DNA from: Methanoculleus sp.
GTDB taxonomy: Archaea; Halobacteriota; Methanomicrobia; Methanomicrobiales; Methanoculleaceae
NCBI GenBank assembly: GCA_028698765.1
Contig: JAQVVW010000001.1
Location: forward strand, 1 to 17,751
Reading direction: 5' to 3'
DNA: 17,751 nt
Part shown: positions 6,443 through 15,650 of the stretch, in pieces
Layout: each line of letters opens with the position of its first letter
Numbering within the stretch: the stretch's first letter is position 1
Made by a program: the position numbers and the translations under genes
The notes under the pieces: model-generated
What the model saw: the letters and a program-made list of their open reading frames with translations, nothing else
Database searches by the model: none
Told to the model about the DNA's origin: nothing

Positions 6443-6770
6443 GTGGAAACTCTACCTGAAGGTGCTCTGGGGCGCCGTCATCGCACTGCTCGTGATCAGC
6501 AGCCTTATCGCCGGCTTGCTTGGCGGTTCGAACTCTTTGAACGCCGTGCTTGCCGGTTCCGTCTACGTTATCATTAATCTTGGTGTTCTGACGCTGCTCT
6601 TCATCATCGTTGTAAGGCTCAAGGAGTGGATCGAAGACCAGATAGCGAGTGCGGCGGGACAGAAGAGCGGTGCGGCCGGCGGGGAACTCCAGATGCTGCG
6701 GCAGTCGCTGGAGCGGATCGAGGCGAAGGTGGACCGGATCGAGAAAGTCCTGAGCGAAATCTCCGAGTAA
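6429..6770 (+). CDS. Small membrane protein with C-terminal coiled coil, unknown function
   Basis: I do not recognise a named family. The 113-residue protein has two predicted membrane helices, about residues 12-32 (VLWGAVIALLVISSLIAGLL) and 40-63 (VLAGSVYVIINLGVLTLLFI), separated by a short GGSNSLN turn. A soluble tail ends in a heptad-like coiled coil (86-112: LQMLRQSLERIEAKVDRIEK and beyond). By the positive-inside rule both ends should be cytoplasmic (RQDRWK at the start, RLKEW after helix 2), which places the coiled coil where it could meet a cytoplasmic partner. The ATG at 6429 follows AGGTCGAAGG and lies inside the 3' end of the regulator gene. Co-transcription suggests the regulator controls it or senses through it; that is speculative. 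Confidence 0.75.
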   Translation: MRQDRWKLYLKVLWGAVIALLVISSLIAGLLGGSNSLNAVLAGSVYVIINLGVLTLLFIIVVRLKEWIEDQIASAAGQKSGAAGGELQMLRQSLERIEAKVDRIEKVLSEISE

Positions 6771-6969
6771 CCGCATCCCCTGGAGGCGGCGGCTGTAAAA
6801 AAGGGTTGTGTGGGTTGATGGACGTGCGGTAGAGACGCTGAAAGGGACATAGACGGTAGAGGCTCGGGCGCAGGCAGGGTCTCCATTATGCGATGCCTGG
6901 CCATGTAATGGTATGAATAATATACATAATAATTTTACTATTTGTGATATTCCTACCTGGGCTGTGATA

Positions 6970-7806
6970 TTACTGCCCCAGTTCCAGGGTGAACTGTCCG
7001 GCAAGCCACGCGATGCGGTCGCGGCGGGCCGTTTCGTTCAGATAGTGGCCCGCGTCGTACCACTTCTGCGACTTCGGGCCGCTTGCCCGTTCGAAGAACT
7101 CCCGGGACTGCTCCTCCGTGAAGACCTCGTCGTGAAGAGCGGACTGGAAGAGGAGCGGGGTGGGGGCGGCCCGGCCGACCCACACGGCGGGGTCGAGCTC
7201 CGCGAGCGTCCGGCGGTAATGCGCGAGCCGTTCGCCCTTTAGATCGGGCAGGTTCACGGCGGCGACGTCGGCAAACCTTCCGGTGCCCGCCATCAGGACG
7301 GCGGCGCGAAGACGCCGATCGACACCGGCGAGCACCGCTCCGATGAGCGCCCCGAAACTGTGGCCCACGAACCCGATTCGGTCCGGGTCGACGTCCTTCC
7401 GCGCAAGAAGGAGGTCGAGTCCCCGGCGAAGGTCGATCACCGTCCGGATATGCTCCGGCACGGCTTCCTCGGGGTCCGTGACCGCCCGGCCCCAGGCCGC
7501 CGCCGTGCTGTCCGCCCAGGGGGCGTCGACGAGCAGGGAGACCGCGCCCATCCCGGCAAGGGCCACGGCCTCGGCGAGGAACGTGGCGCGGGAGCCGGGC
7601 CCCGGGTGGAGGAAGAGGACGGCAGCGGAGCGCTGTGACCGGCCAACTTCTACCGGGGTCACCAGGTAGGCCCGGACCCCCCGACCCGGGGCGGTCCGGT
7701 AGGTCAGGTCGCTGACCGAGACGCCGGTACCGGCAATCTCGATCGCGGGCGGTTCTCCTGCGTCGTAGTCGAAGAGCGCGCGTGCGTTATCGGCAGTTCG
7801 TTTCAT
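6970..7806 (-). CDS. Alpha/beta hydrolase (dienelactone hydrolase/esterase-like)
   Basis: The 278-residue protein has an alpha/beta-hydrolase core. The nucleophile elbow is GHSFGA with Ser150, the acid is probably Asp226 in SALHDEVFT, and the base is His254 in YDAGHYLN. The oxyanion-loop region is VLFLHPGPGSR (63-73). Residues 22-50 form an N-terminal strand region before the core (IEIAGTGVSVSDLTYRT), as in acetyl-xylan-esterase and dienelactone-hydrolase-like enzymes. No signal peptide is visible, so it should be cytoplasmic. The likely reaction is ester or lactone hydrolysis, but the substrate is unknown. I chose ATG 7806 (MKRTADNARALFDYD) because AAGGTG lies four bases before it and TTTATCAC supplies a TATA box at about 7845; the frame stays open upstream to 7899. 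It is divergent from the RuBisCO gene. Confidence 0.85.
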   Translation of the reverse strand: MKRTADNARALFDYDAGEPPAIEIAGTGVSVSDLTYRTAPGRGVRAYLVTPVEVGRSQRSAAVLFLHPGPGSRATFLAEAVALAGMGAVSLLVDAPWADSTAAAWGRAVTDPEEAVPEHIRTVIDLRRGLDLLLARKDVDPDRIGFVGHSFGALIGAVLAGVDRRLRAAVLMAGTGRFADVAAVNLPDLKGERLAHYRRTLAELDPAVWVGRAAPTPLLFQSALHDEVFTEEQSREFFERASGPKSQKWYDAGHYLNETARRDRIAWLAGQFTLELGQ

Positions 7807-7840
7807 ACTACACCTTCTGCCATCCCCCTCGACCCAACAA

Positions 7841-7848
7841 GTGATAAA
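7841..7848 (-). promoter_or_regulatory. Putative TATA box of the hydrolase gene
   Basis: TTTATCAC on the minus strand lies about 35-42 bases before the ATG at 7806. Transcription would start near 7819 and the leader would carry AAGGTG. Confidence 0.4.
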
Positions 7849-7882
7849 CCCGGCGCCTGCAGGGGGAAAGTGATTGCGCCCC

Positions 7883-7905
7883 TCCATATCGAGTTCCAAA
7901 TGGAA
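7883..7905 (+). promoter_or_regulatory. Possible RuBisCO promoter with TTCCA-N2-TGGAA inverted repeat
   Basis: TCCATATCGAG (from 7883) is the only TATA-like string at a sensible distance from the ATG at 7948. Immediately after it, TTCCA (7894-7898) and TGGAA (7901-7905) form an inverted repeat with a two-base centre, between the TATA candidate and the likely start site. This is a weak promoter match and a plausible operator. Confidence 0.3.
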
Positions 7906-7947
7906 GGTTTTTCTACCCGGGAGCCCCTTCCTTCAAGAGGTGATTTG

Positions 7948-9240
7948 ATGGCGATTGACTGGTACGAAGAGTTTGTTGACCTGAACCACACCCCCGGCCC
8001 GGACGAACTCGTAGTCCTCTACTACTTCGAGCCTGCGGAGGGGATCAGTAGAGAGGAGGCGGTCGGGAGGATCGCGTCAGAGAGTTCGACCGGAACCTGG
8101 ACGACGCTCTTCACCCTACCGCCCCGGATGCGGGATCTCCAGGCGAAGGCGTTCGAGATCGAGGGAAACTACGTCAAGATAGCCTACCCCCTCGCCCTCT
8201 GGGAGGAGGGGAACGCGGCCCAACTCCTGAGCGGGATTGCCGGGAACGTCTTCGGGATGAAGGCGCTCGACCGTCTCCGGTTGATCGACGCTTCGCTCCC
8301 ACCCGGGTACCTCCGGCACTTCAAAGGGCCGCACTTCGGGATGGAGGGGATCCGGGATATGATGAAGGTCCGCGGCCGGCCGCTCACGGGCGCGGTCCCG
8401 AAGCCGAAGGTGGGCTTCACCGCAGAAGAGCACGCAGAGGTCGGCTACGAGACCTGGATGGGGGGGTTCGACTTCGTCAAGGACGACGAGAACCTGACGT
8501 CTCAGTCGTTCAACCGGTTCGACGACCGTGTCCGGGCGATGGCGAAGATGCGGGACAGGGCCGAGCAGGAGACCGGCGACGTGAAGTCCGCGTTCATCAA
8601 CATCACGGCCGAGACGGAGGTCATGAAACAGCGGGCGAAGATGCTCGCGGACTACGGCTGGAACTACGCGATGATCGACGTCGTGGTCGCCGGGACGGCG
8701 GCCGTCGCGACCCTCCGGGACTACTGCTCCGACCTCGGGCTCGCGATCCACGCCCACCGGGCGATGCACGCTGCCTTCGACCGGGACGAGAGGCACGGGA
8801 TCACGATGCAGTTCCTGGCGAAGATGATGCGCCTTGTCGGTGTTTCGCAGATCCATACCGGGACCGCTGTGGGGAAGCTGGTCGGCACCCGGGCGGAGGC
8901 CACGGTGCTTGCGGACGTGCTCCGCGAGAAGCATACGAACGCCGTCGACCATATGGCCCTCGACCAGGACTGGGGCAGTATCAGGAGCGCCTTCCCGGTC
9001 TCTTCAGGCGGGCTCCACCCCGGGCTCGTGCCGGACGTGCTTGATATCTACGGCACCGAACTCGTCCTCCTCGTCAGCGGCGGCATCCATGGTCACCCGA
9101 AGGGCACCCGGGCGGGCGCGGAGGCCACCATGCAGGCGATCGAGGCCTGGAAGGACGGCGAGACGCTCGACGAGAAGGCGAAGACGGCCACGGCACTCCG
9201 GGAGGCGCTTGAGAAGTGGGGATATTATAAGCCGAAGTAG
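7948..9240 (+). CDS. rbcL: Archaeal form III-type ribulose-bisphosphate carboxylase
   Basis: RuBisCO carboxylates ribulose 1,5-bisphosphate to two 3-phosphoglycerates. In archaea, form III works in AMP/nucleoside salvage or, where phosphoribulokinase exists, in the reductive hexulose-phosphate pathway. The 430-residue protein keeps the catalytic set: GAVPKPKVGF (K152, K154), carbamylated K178 in GGFDFVKDDEN, HAHRAMHAAF (H270, R271), QIHTGTAVGKLVG (H303, K310), SSGGLHPG (352-359) and VSGGIHGHPKG (377-387). These motifs argue for true RuBisCO rather than a form IV RuBisCO-like protein. GAGGTGAT five bases before ATG 7948 fixes the start, although the frame is open further upstream. No small subunit, phosphoribulokinase, AMP phosphorylase or ribose-bisphosphate isomerase gene is nearby. 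The 3' region holds unusual repeats and hairpins. Confidence 0.95.
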   Translation: MAIDWYEEFVDLNHTPGPDELVVLYYFEPAEGISREEAVGRIASESSTGTWTTLFTLPPRMRDLQAKAFEIEGNYVKIAYPLALWEEGNAAQLLSGIAGNVFGMKALDRLRLIDASLPPGYLRHFKGPHFGMEGIRDMMKVRGRPLTGAVPKPKVGFTAEEHAEVGYETWMGGFDFVKDDENLTSQSFNRFDDRVRAMAKMRDRAEQETGDVKSAFINITAETEVMKQRAKMLADYGWNYAMIDVVVAGTAAVATLRDYCSDLGLAIHAHRAMHAAFDRDERHGITMQFLAKMMRLVGVSQIHTGTAVGKLVGTRAEATVLADVLREKHTNAVDHMALDQDWGSIRSAFPVSSGGLHPGLVPDVLDIYGTELVLLVSGGIHGHPKGTRAGAEATMQAIEAWKDGETLDEKAKTATALREALEKWGYYKPK

Positions 9241-9311
9241 GGGGGTTTGGAGTTTCTTCCCCACTGAAAGACCTGAAATCTTCTCAAACTCCAGACGTTC
9301 TGTCTACTCGC

Positions 9312-9335
9312 ACCCCACCCCACCCCACCCCGCCC
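9312..9335 (-). repeat. (ACCCC)4 tandem repeat; G-quadruplex motif on the minus strand
   Basis: Four C4 blocks separated by single A residues (9313-9331), plus a further CCC, give four G4 tracts with one-base loops on the minus strand. This is a textbook quadruplex-forming string. It lies 72 bases after the RuBisCO stop. Confidence 0.7.
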
Positions 9336-9350
9336 GGCCTCTGGCCTCCT

Positions 9351-9373
9351 CCCCCGCCCCTTAGGGGCGGGGG
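9351..9373 (+). terminator. Strong GC hairpin downstream of RuBisCO
   Basis: CCCCCGCCCC-TTA-GGGGCGGGGG is a perfect 10-bp stem with a three-base loop, 110 bases after the RuBisCO stop. No U-tract follows, so it may protect the 3' end or be bidirectional rather than a classic terminator. Confidence 0.5.
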
Positions 9374-9529
9374 CAGTGCGTGGCGATACTCAGGGTAATC
9401 GGTCGATGCCCCTCTGTGATCGGGACAAGACTAACCTATAGAGTTCTGATCGTTTTCGCATTAAAAACTGGATTAATTAGGAAACATAGTTCTATTCATC
9501 TACAGTCCCGGGCACGGATTCCGGTTGGG

Positions 9530-9578
9530 TATCGCCATTGGGGGAGGGGCAGACGGGGAGGGGGTGAGCCCCCTCCCC
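9530..9578 (+). repeat. G-rich dispersed repeat, copy 1, with 10-bp hairpin
   Basis: The element starts TATCGCCATTGGGGGAGGGG. Its first 35 bases differ by one base from the copy at 17708. It carries four G-tracts (G5-A-G4-N5-G4-A-G5). The last two pair with a following C-rich arm: GGGGAGGGGG (9555-9564), loop TGAG, CCCCCTCCCC (9569-9578). It lies 31 bases beyond the 3' end of the minus-strand DUF5591 gene, so it could also act as that gene's 3' hairpin. Confidence 0.75.
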
Positions 9579-9608
9579 TGTCTCTAACCCGTCTTTATAC
9601 GGTTCCCC

Positions 9609-10334
9609 TCAAGCCCTCACCGGCCCGCGCCGCTCCGGGCACCCTTCCAGGGCCGTCGTGTCCCCGCCGTATACCTTCCCCGCCACCCTCTCAAGCCCCT
9701 CGCGGAATTCGTCGATGTAGCCCTGCATCGAGAGGCTGCCCTCCGGGAACGGGCAGTCGATATCGTAGAGCCGTTCGATCATCGGATCGGAGGGGAGCAG
9801 GGTGACATCGATCCCGGTCGCTTCCGACGCCTCGACCATCGCCTTCCGGAACGGCCCGATGCAGTAGGCGAGCCGGTGGCGGTAGGTCTCCCGGGTCTTC
9901 TCGAGGTAGCCCTTCAGCCGGTAGACCTCGATCCGGTGGAAGTCCCGCCTGATTCGCTCGTCCGTGGTCTTGCCGAGCATGTAGTGGTAGTTCCGGTAGG
10001 GGTACATGCACTCGAGTTCCGCAGGGACCGTCCCGCAGGTGCCGAAGATGACGATATGGTAGTCCGCCGGGGCAAGGACGCCGTCGATTATCCGTCGGAA
10101 GAGTTTGTGGCTCGGGCTCTGACTGTAGGGTTTCCGCACGGCGCAGGGGAGGAAGAGGGCGATCTCTTTCGGAAGAACGACGTACTCGTCGATGATGAAC
10201 CGGTAGGCGTCCTCGAACTCCTTCCGGTAGAACGGCGGGTCGAATATCTCGATCGGGTTCCCGTGCCGGTCCTGCACGACCTCGACGACCCGCCGGGGGG
10301 CGCCCCCTCCCCGCACTATCCGATCCTCCCGCAT
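9609..10334 (-). CDS. Standalone DUF5591 protein with the archaeosine synthase (ArcS) signature
   Basis: The 241-residue protein contains PCAVRKPYSQSPSH at 63-76. This fits the ArcS signature PC-X3-KPY-X2-S-X2-H exactly. ArcS modifies preQ0 at position 15 of archaeal tRNA to archaeosine, using lysine and a radical-SAM partner (known for the family). Other DUF5591-like segments are YHIVIFGTCGTVPAELE (92-108), the Tyr-rich MYPYRNYHYMLGKTTDE (110-126) and YRHRLAYCIGPFRKAM (151-166). Full ArcS is about twice as long, with a TGT-like N-terminal domain and a PUA domain; both are absent here. I chose ATG 10334; a GTG at 10457 would add 41 residues with atypical codons and no ribosome site. The start is uncertain. 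It may be a split ArcS subunit or a paralogue with another nucleobase or tRNA substrate. Confidence 0.75.
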   Translation of the reverse strand: MREDRIVRGGGAPRRVVEVVQDRHGNPIEIFDPPFYRKEFEDAYRFIIDEYVVLPKEIALFLPCAVRKPYSQSPSHKLFRRIIDGVLAPADYHIVIFGTCGTVPAELECMYPYRNYHYMLGKTTDERIRRDFHRIEVYRLKGYLEKTRETYRHRLAYCIGPFRKAMVEASEATGIDVTLLPSDPMIERLYDIDCPFPEGSLSMQGYIDEFREGLERVAGKVYGGDTTALEGCPERRGPVRA

Positions 10335-10552
10335 GAAAAAATGTTCCCCATCGTGGATAGAGCGTTGGACCTGGAATTGCAAAAACCTCTCCCCTTCAAG
10401 GGTTGGTGCCAGGATTGCCCCGGGTGCAAAACACTCGAATCGCTCCCGGGAGCGCACCGGCAGAACTGGTGGAGAACCGCATCATGAAGGCTCTCCTGAC
10501 GCCCCTTTCGCCCACGAGAGCGGGGTGCAGCCAAAAGCCGGGTTAAAGAGAA

Positions 10553-10560
10553 AAGTATAA
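10553..10560 (+). promoter_or_regulatory. TATA box of the rubrerythrin-like gene
   Basis: AAGTATAA, preceded by the purine-rich BRE-like AGAGAAA, is centred near 10557. Transcription should start near 10583, giving a leader of about 75 bases and placing the start inside the palindromic operator. Confidence 0.6.
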
Positions 10561-10574
10561 CTGTCCGTATTCCC

Positions 10575-10607
10575 AACTAAATTTAGTTCGTCAAATTACG
10601 AACTAAA
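10575..10607 (+). promoter_or_regulatory. Three-half-site palindromic operator at the rubrerythrin start site
   Basis: AACTAAATTTAGTT (10575-10588) is a perfect 14-base palindrome. Its right half is shared with a second perfect inverted repeat, TTTAGTTCGT (10582-10591), spacer CAAATT, ACGAACTAAA (10598-10607). Three copies of the AACTAAA half-site therefore lie in 33 bases over the predicted transcription start. Steric repression by a dimeric regulator, probably redox-responsive given the gene, is the simplest reading. The regulator is not identified. Confidence 0.65.
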
Positions 10608-10659
10608 CCTGCAACCGGTCCCGGGGCCGGAACTCTCAACAAAACAGGAGATGAAAATT

Positions 10660-11115
10660 ATGGATTCCAAAGACTTCCAGAAGATTATCACAAACGCCAT
10701 CGACAGCGAAGTAGAGTCGTATACCTTCTACAAGTCGGTCGCTGACAGGGTGAAGGATGCAAACCTGAGGACGATCTTCCTCGACCTCGCTGAGGAAGAG
10801 AAGGGGCACCGGGAGTACCTTCAGGCCCTGCTGCTCCGCGACGCAAAACAGATGCACTTTGTCGCGGCCAAAGACTACAAGGTCACCAACTCTCTCGATG
10901 AACCCACGCTCTCGGTCGATATGAAGCCGCTCGACGGTCTGGTCCTCGCCATCAAGAAAGAACTCCAGGCCGCCCAGATGTACACGCAGCTTGCCGCCGC
11001 CTCCGCGGATGCGGAGCAGAAGATGGTCTTCGTCCAGCTTGCAAACATGGAGATGGGACACAAGGCACGGCTCGAAGATATCTACACGAATATGGCATAC
11101 CCCGAGGCGTGGTAA
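10660..11115 (+). CDS. Rubrerythrin-like ferritin-fold diiron protein without rubredoxin domain
   Basis: Rubrerythrins reduce peroxide at a diiron centre in a four-helix bundle and protect anaerobes from oxygen. The 151-residue product shows two helix pairs with ligand motifs: an early Glu (E17, in SEVESYTFYKSVADRV), E47-x2-H50 in AEEEKGHREYL, E101 in IKKELQAAQMY, and E131-x2-H134 in LANMEMGHKARLE. The CxxC pairs of a rubredoxin domain are absent, so it is the short 'erythrin/YhjR-like' type and would need an outside electron donor. ATG 10660 is chosen because AGGAGATGA ends just upstream; the ATG at 10651 touches the AGGAG itself and could not be used with it. Expression is probably controlled by the palindromic operator at 10575-10607. 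A hairpin follows at 11170-11190. Confidence 0.87.
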   Translation: MDSKDFQKIITNAIDSEVESYTFYKSVADRVKDANLRTIFLDLAEEEKGHREYLQALLLRDAKQMHFVAAKDYKVTNSLDEPTLSVDMKPLDGLVLAIKKELQAAQMYTQLAAASADAEQKMVFVQLANMEMGHKARLEDIYTNMAYPEAW

Positions 11116-11169
11116 TCTCTACCGCCTCACAACACTCTTTTACGAATTTCTCTACAGGGCTGGTTCGTT

Positions 11170-11190
11170 CCCCGTTGCGGCCGAACGGGG
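11170..11190 (+). terminator. Hairpin after the rubrerythrin-like gene
   Basis: CCCCGTT-GCGGCCG-AACGGGG is a perfect 7-bp stem about 55 bases after the stop. A CTTTTAC tract lies closer to the stop (near 11140). Together they probably separate this gene from uvrA. No U-tract follows the stem. Confidence 0.4.
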
Positions 11191-11235
11191 CCTGCCCTAC
11201 CTCTCTTCCCGGACGGCCCCGGAACCTCCTGGCAG

Positions 11236-11243
11236 TATTTAAG
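11236..11243 (+). promoter_or_regulatory. TATA box of the uvrACB operon
   Basis: TATTTAAG lies about 60 bases before the uvrA ATG. The predicted start near 11264 falls at or next to the ATG of a 12-codon reading frame that overlaps uvrA. No SOS-type operator was recognised. Confidence 0.55.
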
Positions 11244-11298
11244 TGTTTGGATCGCAAATGCCTATGAACTCAGAAGATCAAGTTATCAGGACAGGAGA

Positions 11299-14099
<2,801 letters not shown>

Positions 14100-14103
<4 letters not shown>

Positions 14104-15650
14104 TCGATACCCAGAGTCTTCCAACCGAGCCCGGGTGCTACCTCTTCTCCGACAGTGAGGGCACCATCATCTACGTCGGGAAGGCGAAGAACCTCAAGAA
14201 GCGCGTATCGAGTTACTTCTCGCGGCACGACCTCGACCGGAAGACCGAAAGACTCGTCGCCGCGATCGCCGGCCTCGACTTCATCGTCACCGACACCGAG
14301 GTCGAGGCGTTCATCCTCGAGAACACCCTGATCAAGAAGCACCAGCCGAAGTACAACATCGACTTGAAGGACGCGAAGCGGTATGCCTACATCCACGTCA
14401 CCGACGAACCCTACCCCCGGATCCACACCGCCCGCCAGCCCGACGGGAACGGCCGGTACTACGGGCCGTTCGTCTCCGGCCGGGAGCGCGAGGACCTGCT
14501 GCGACTCTTAAAATCGCTCTTTGGGCTCCGGTCATGCCGGCGTCTCCCCCGGCGTCCGTGTCTCCGTGCCCACATCGGTTCGTGCAGCGCCCCCTGCACG
14601 GGAGCAATCGGCGAGGACGACTACCGGGAGCGGGCCAGAAGGGCGGAGGCGGTGCTGAAAGGAGATATCGCCGGGCTCATCCGGACGCTCCGCGAGGAGA
14701 TGGCAGCCTCGGCGGAGCGGCAGGAGTTCGAGCGGGCGATGGAACTCCGCGACCAGATCGCGGCACTCGAGGGGTTGCGTGAACGCCAGCACGTCGACCG
14801 GCAGAAGACCTACAATGAAGACATCGTCAACTATATCGCAAGCGAAGGAACCGTCTTTCTGATGCTCTTCAACGTCGACCGGGGAACGCTCTCGGGGAAG
14901 CGCGAGTACACCTTCGACGAGACGGAGGGGTTTCTGGAGGAGTTTCTCGCCCGCTACTACGCGGGGAACGAACCTCCTGAAGAGGTGATCCTCCCGGAGC
15001 CGGTCGACGATGCCGTCGCCGGCTACCTCTCCCACCTCCGGGGCGGCAAGGTCAGGGTGGTCGTGCCGCAGCGAGGCGAGAAGAAGAATCTGCTCGACCT
15101 GGTCCGGAAGAACGTGGAGATCGCGTTCTTCGGCGACCGGATCAAACTGGACGAACTCAAACGCCGCCTGCACCTCCCCGACCTCCCCGTCGCAATCGAG
15201 TGCTTCGACATCTCCCATCTCTCCGGGACGGCGATGGTGGGCTCGATGGTCCGGTTCCTCTGGGGGAAGCCCGACAAGCGGAACTACCGGCGGTTCCGGA
15301 TACGGACGGTCGAGGGCGTCGACGACTTCGCGGCCATCGCCGAGGTTGTCCGCCGGCGCTACTCGCGGCTCCAGAAGGAGGGCGGCGAGTTCCCCGACCT
15401 TATCCTCATCGACGGCGGGAAAGGGCAGCTTGCGGCAGCAACCGCGGTGCTGAGAGACCTCGGCGTCAGAGTCCCGATCGCGGCGATCGCGAAGCGCGAG
15501 GAGGAGGTGTTCGTGCCGGGCTTCTCCCACCCCCTGCCGCTTGAGCGGCACGAGAAGGCGTCGCTCTTTCTCCAGGAGATCCGCGACGAGGCGCACCGGT
15601 TCGCGATCGCGTATCACAGAATCCTCAGGAAGAAGACGGTGACACCATGA
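14100..15650 (+). CDS. uvrC: Excinuclease ABC subunit C, without C-terminal helix-hairpin-helix domain
   Basis: UvrC makes both incisions around a lesion held by UvrB. The 516-residue product has a GIY-YIG nuclease domain (about 10-90: PGCYLFSDSEG, IIYVGKAKNLKKRV, catalytic E74 in FILENTLIK, N86 in PKYN). Next come a four-cysteine cluster (C146, C154, C162, C166) matching the proposed Fe-S site, a UVR motif that binds UvrB (about 205-225, ERQEFERAMELRDQI), and an RNase H-like nuclease domain with D370 in ECFDISHL, D438 in LILIDGGKGQL and H499 in DEAHRFA. It stops at YHRILRKKTVTP, exactly where bacterial UvrC (about 600 residues) continues into the tandem HhH DNA-binding domain. The stop is cleanly coupled to uvrB (ATGA), so this is a natural short form rather than a broken gene. 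Confidence 0.97.

Larger units (their letters stand above)
9241..9608. other. Convergent intergenic region rich in G/C repeats and hairpins
   Basis: Between the convergent RuBisCO and DUF5591 genes this 368-base stretch contains, in order: a C4A tandem run (9312-9335), a strong GC hairpin (9351-9373), an A/T-rich section (about 9420-9505, including GCATTAAAAACTGGATTAAT), and a G-rich dispersed repeat with a hairpin (9530-9578). I found no coding frame with a convincing start. Confidence 0.6.
10335..10659. other. Divergent intergenic region between the DUF5591 and rubrerythrin-like genes
   Basis: It contains a perfect 14-base palindrome CGCTCCCGGGAGCG at 10441-10454, the rubrerythrin TATA box (10553-10560), a three-half-site operator (10575-10607) and the ribosome site. 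The part nearest the DUF5591 gene could instead encode its N-terminal extension if translation starts at GTG 10457. I see no RNA gene. Confidence 0.5.

Noticed and set aside
6833..6930. CAGGCA/TGCCTG inverted repeat and A/T-rich stretch in the convergent gap before the hydrolase 3' end
   Set aside because: A six-base stem with a long loop is expected by chance. The A/T-rich part probably just contributes U-tracts for termination; no specific element can be defined.
8116..8952. 278-codon open frame antisense to RuBisCO
   Set aside because: Composition and position mark it as a shadow of the RuBisCO frame.
10335..10457. N-terminal extension of the DUF5591 protein to GTG 10457
   Set aside because: There is no ribosome site at the GTG, codon choice is unlike the rest of the gene, and a perfect palindrome lies at its start. 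ATG 10334 is preferred, though not proven.
14532..15617. 361-codon open frame antisense to uvrC
   Set aside because: Same pattern as the other antisense frames; uvrC has all its catalytic motifs on the plus strand.
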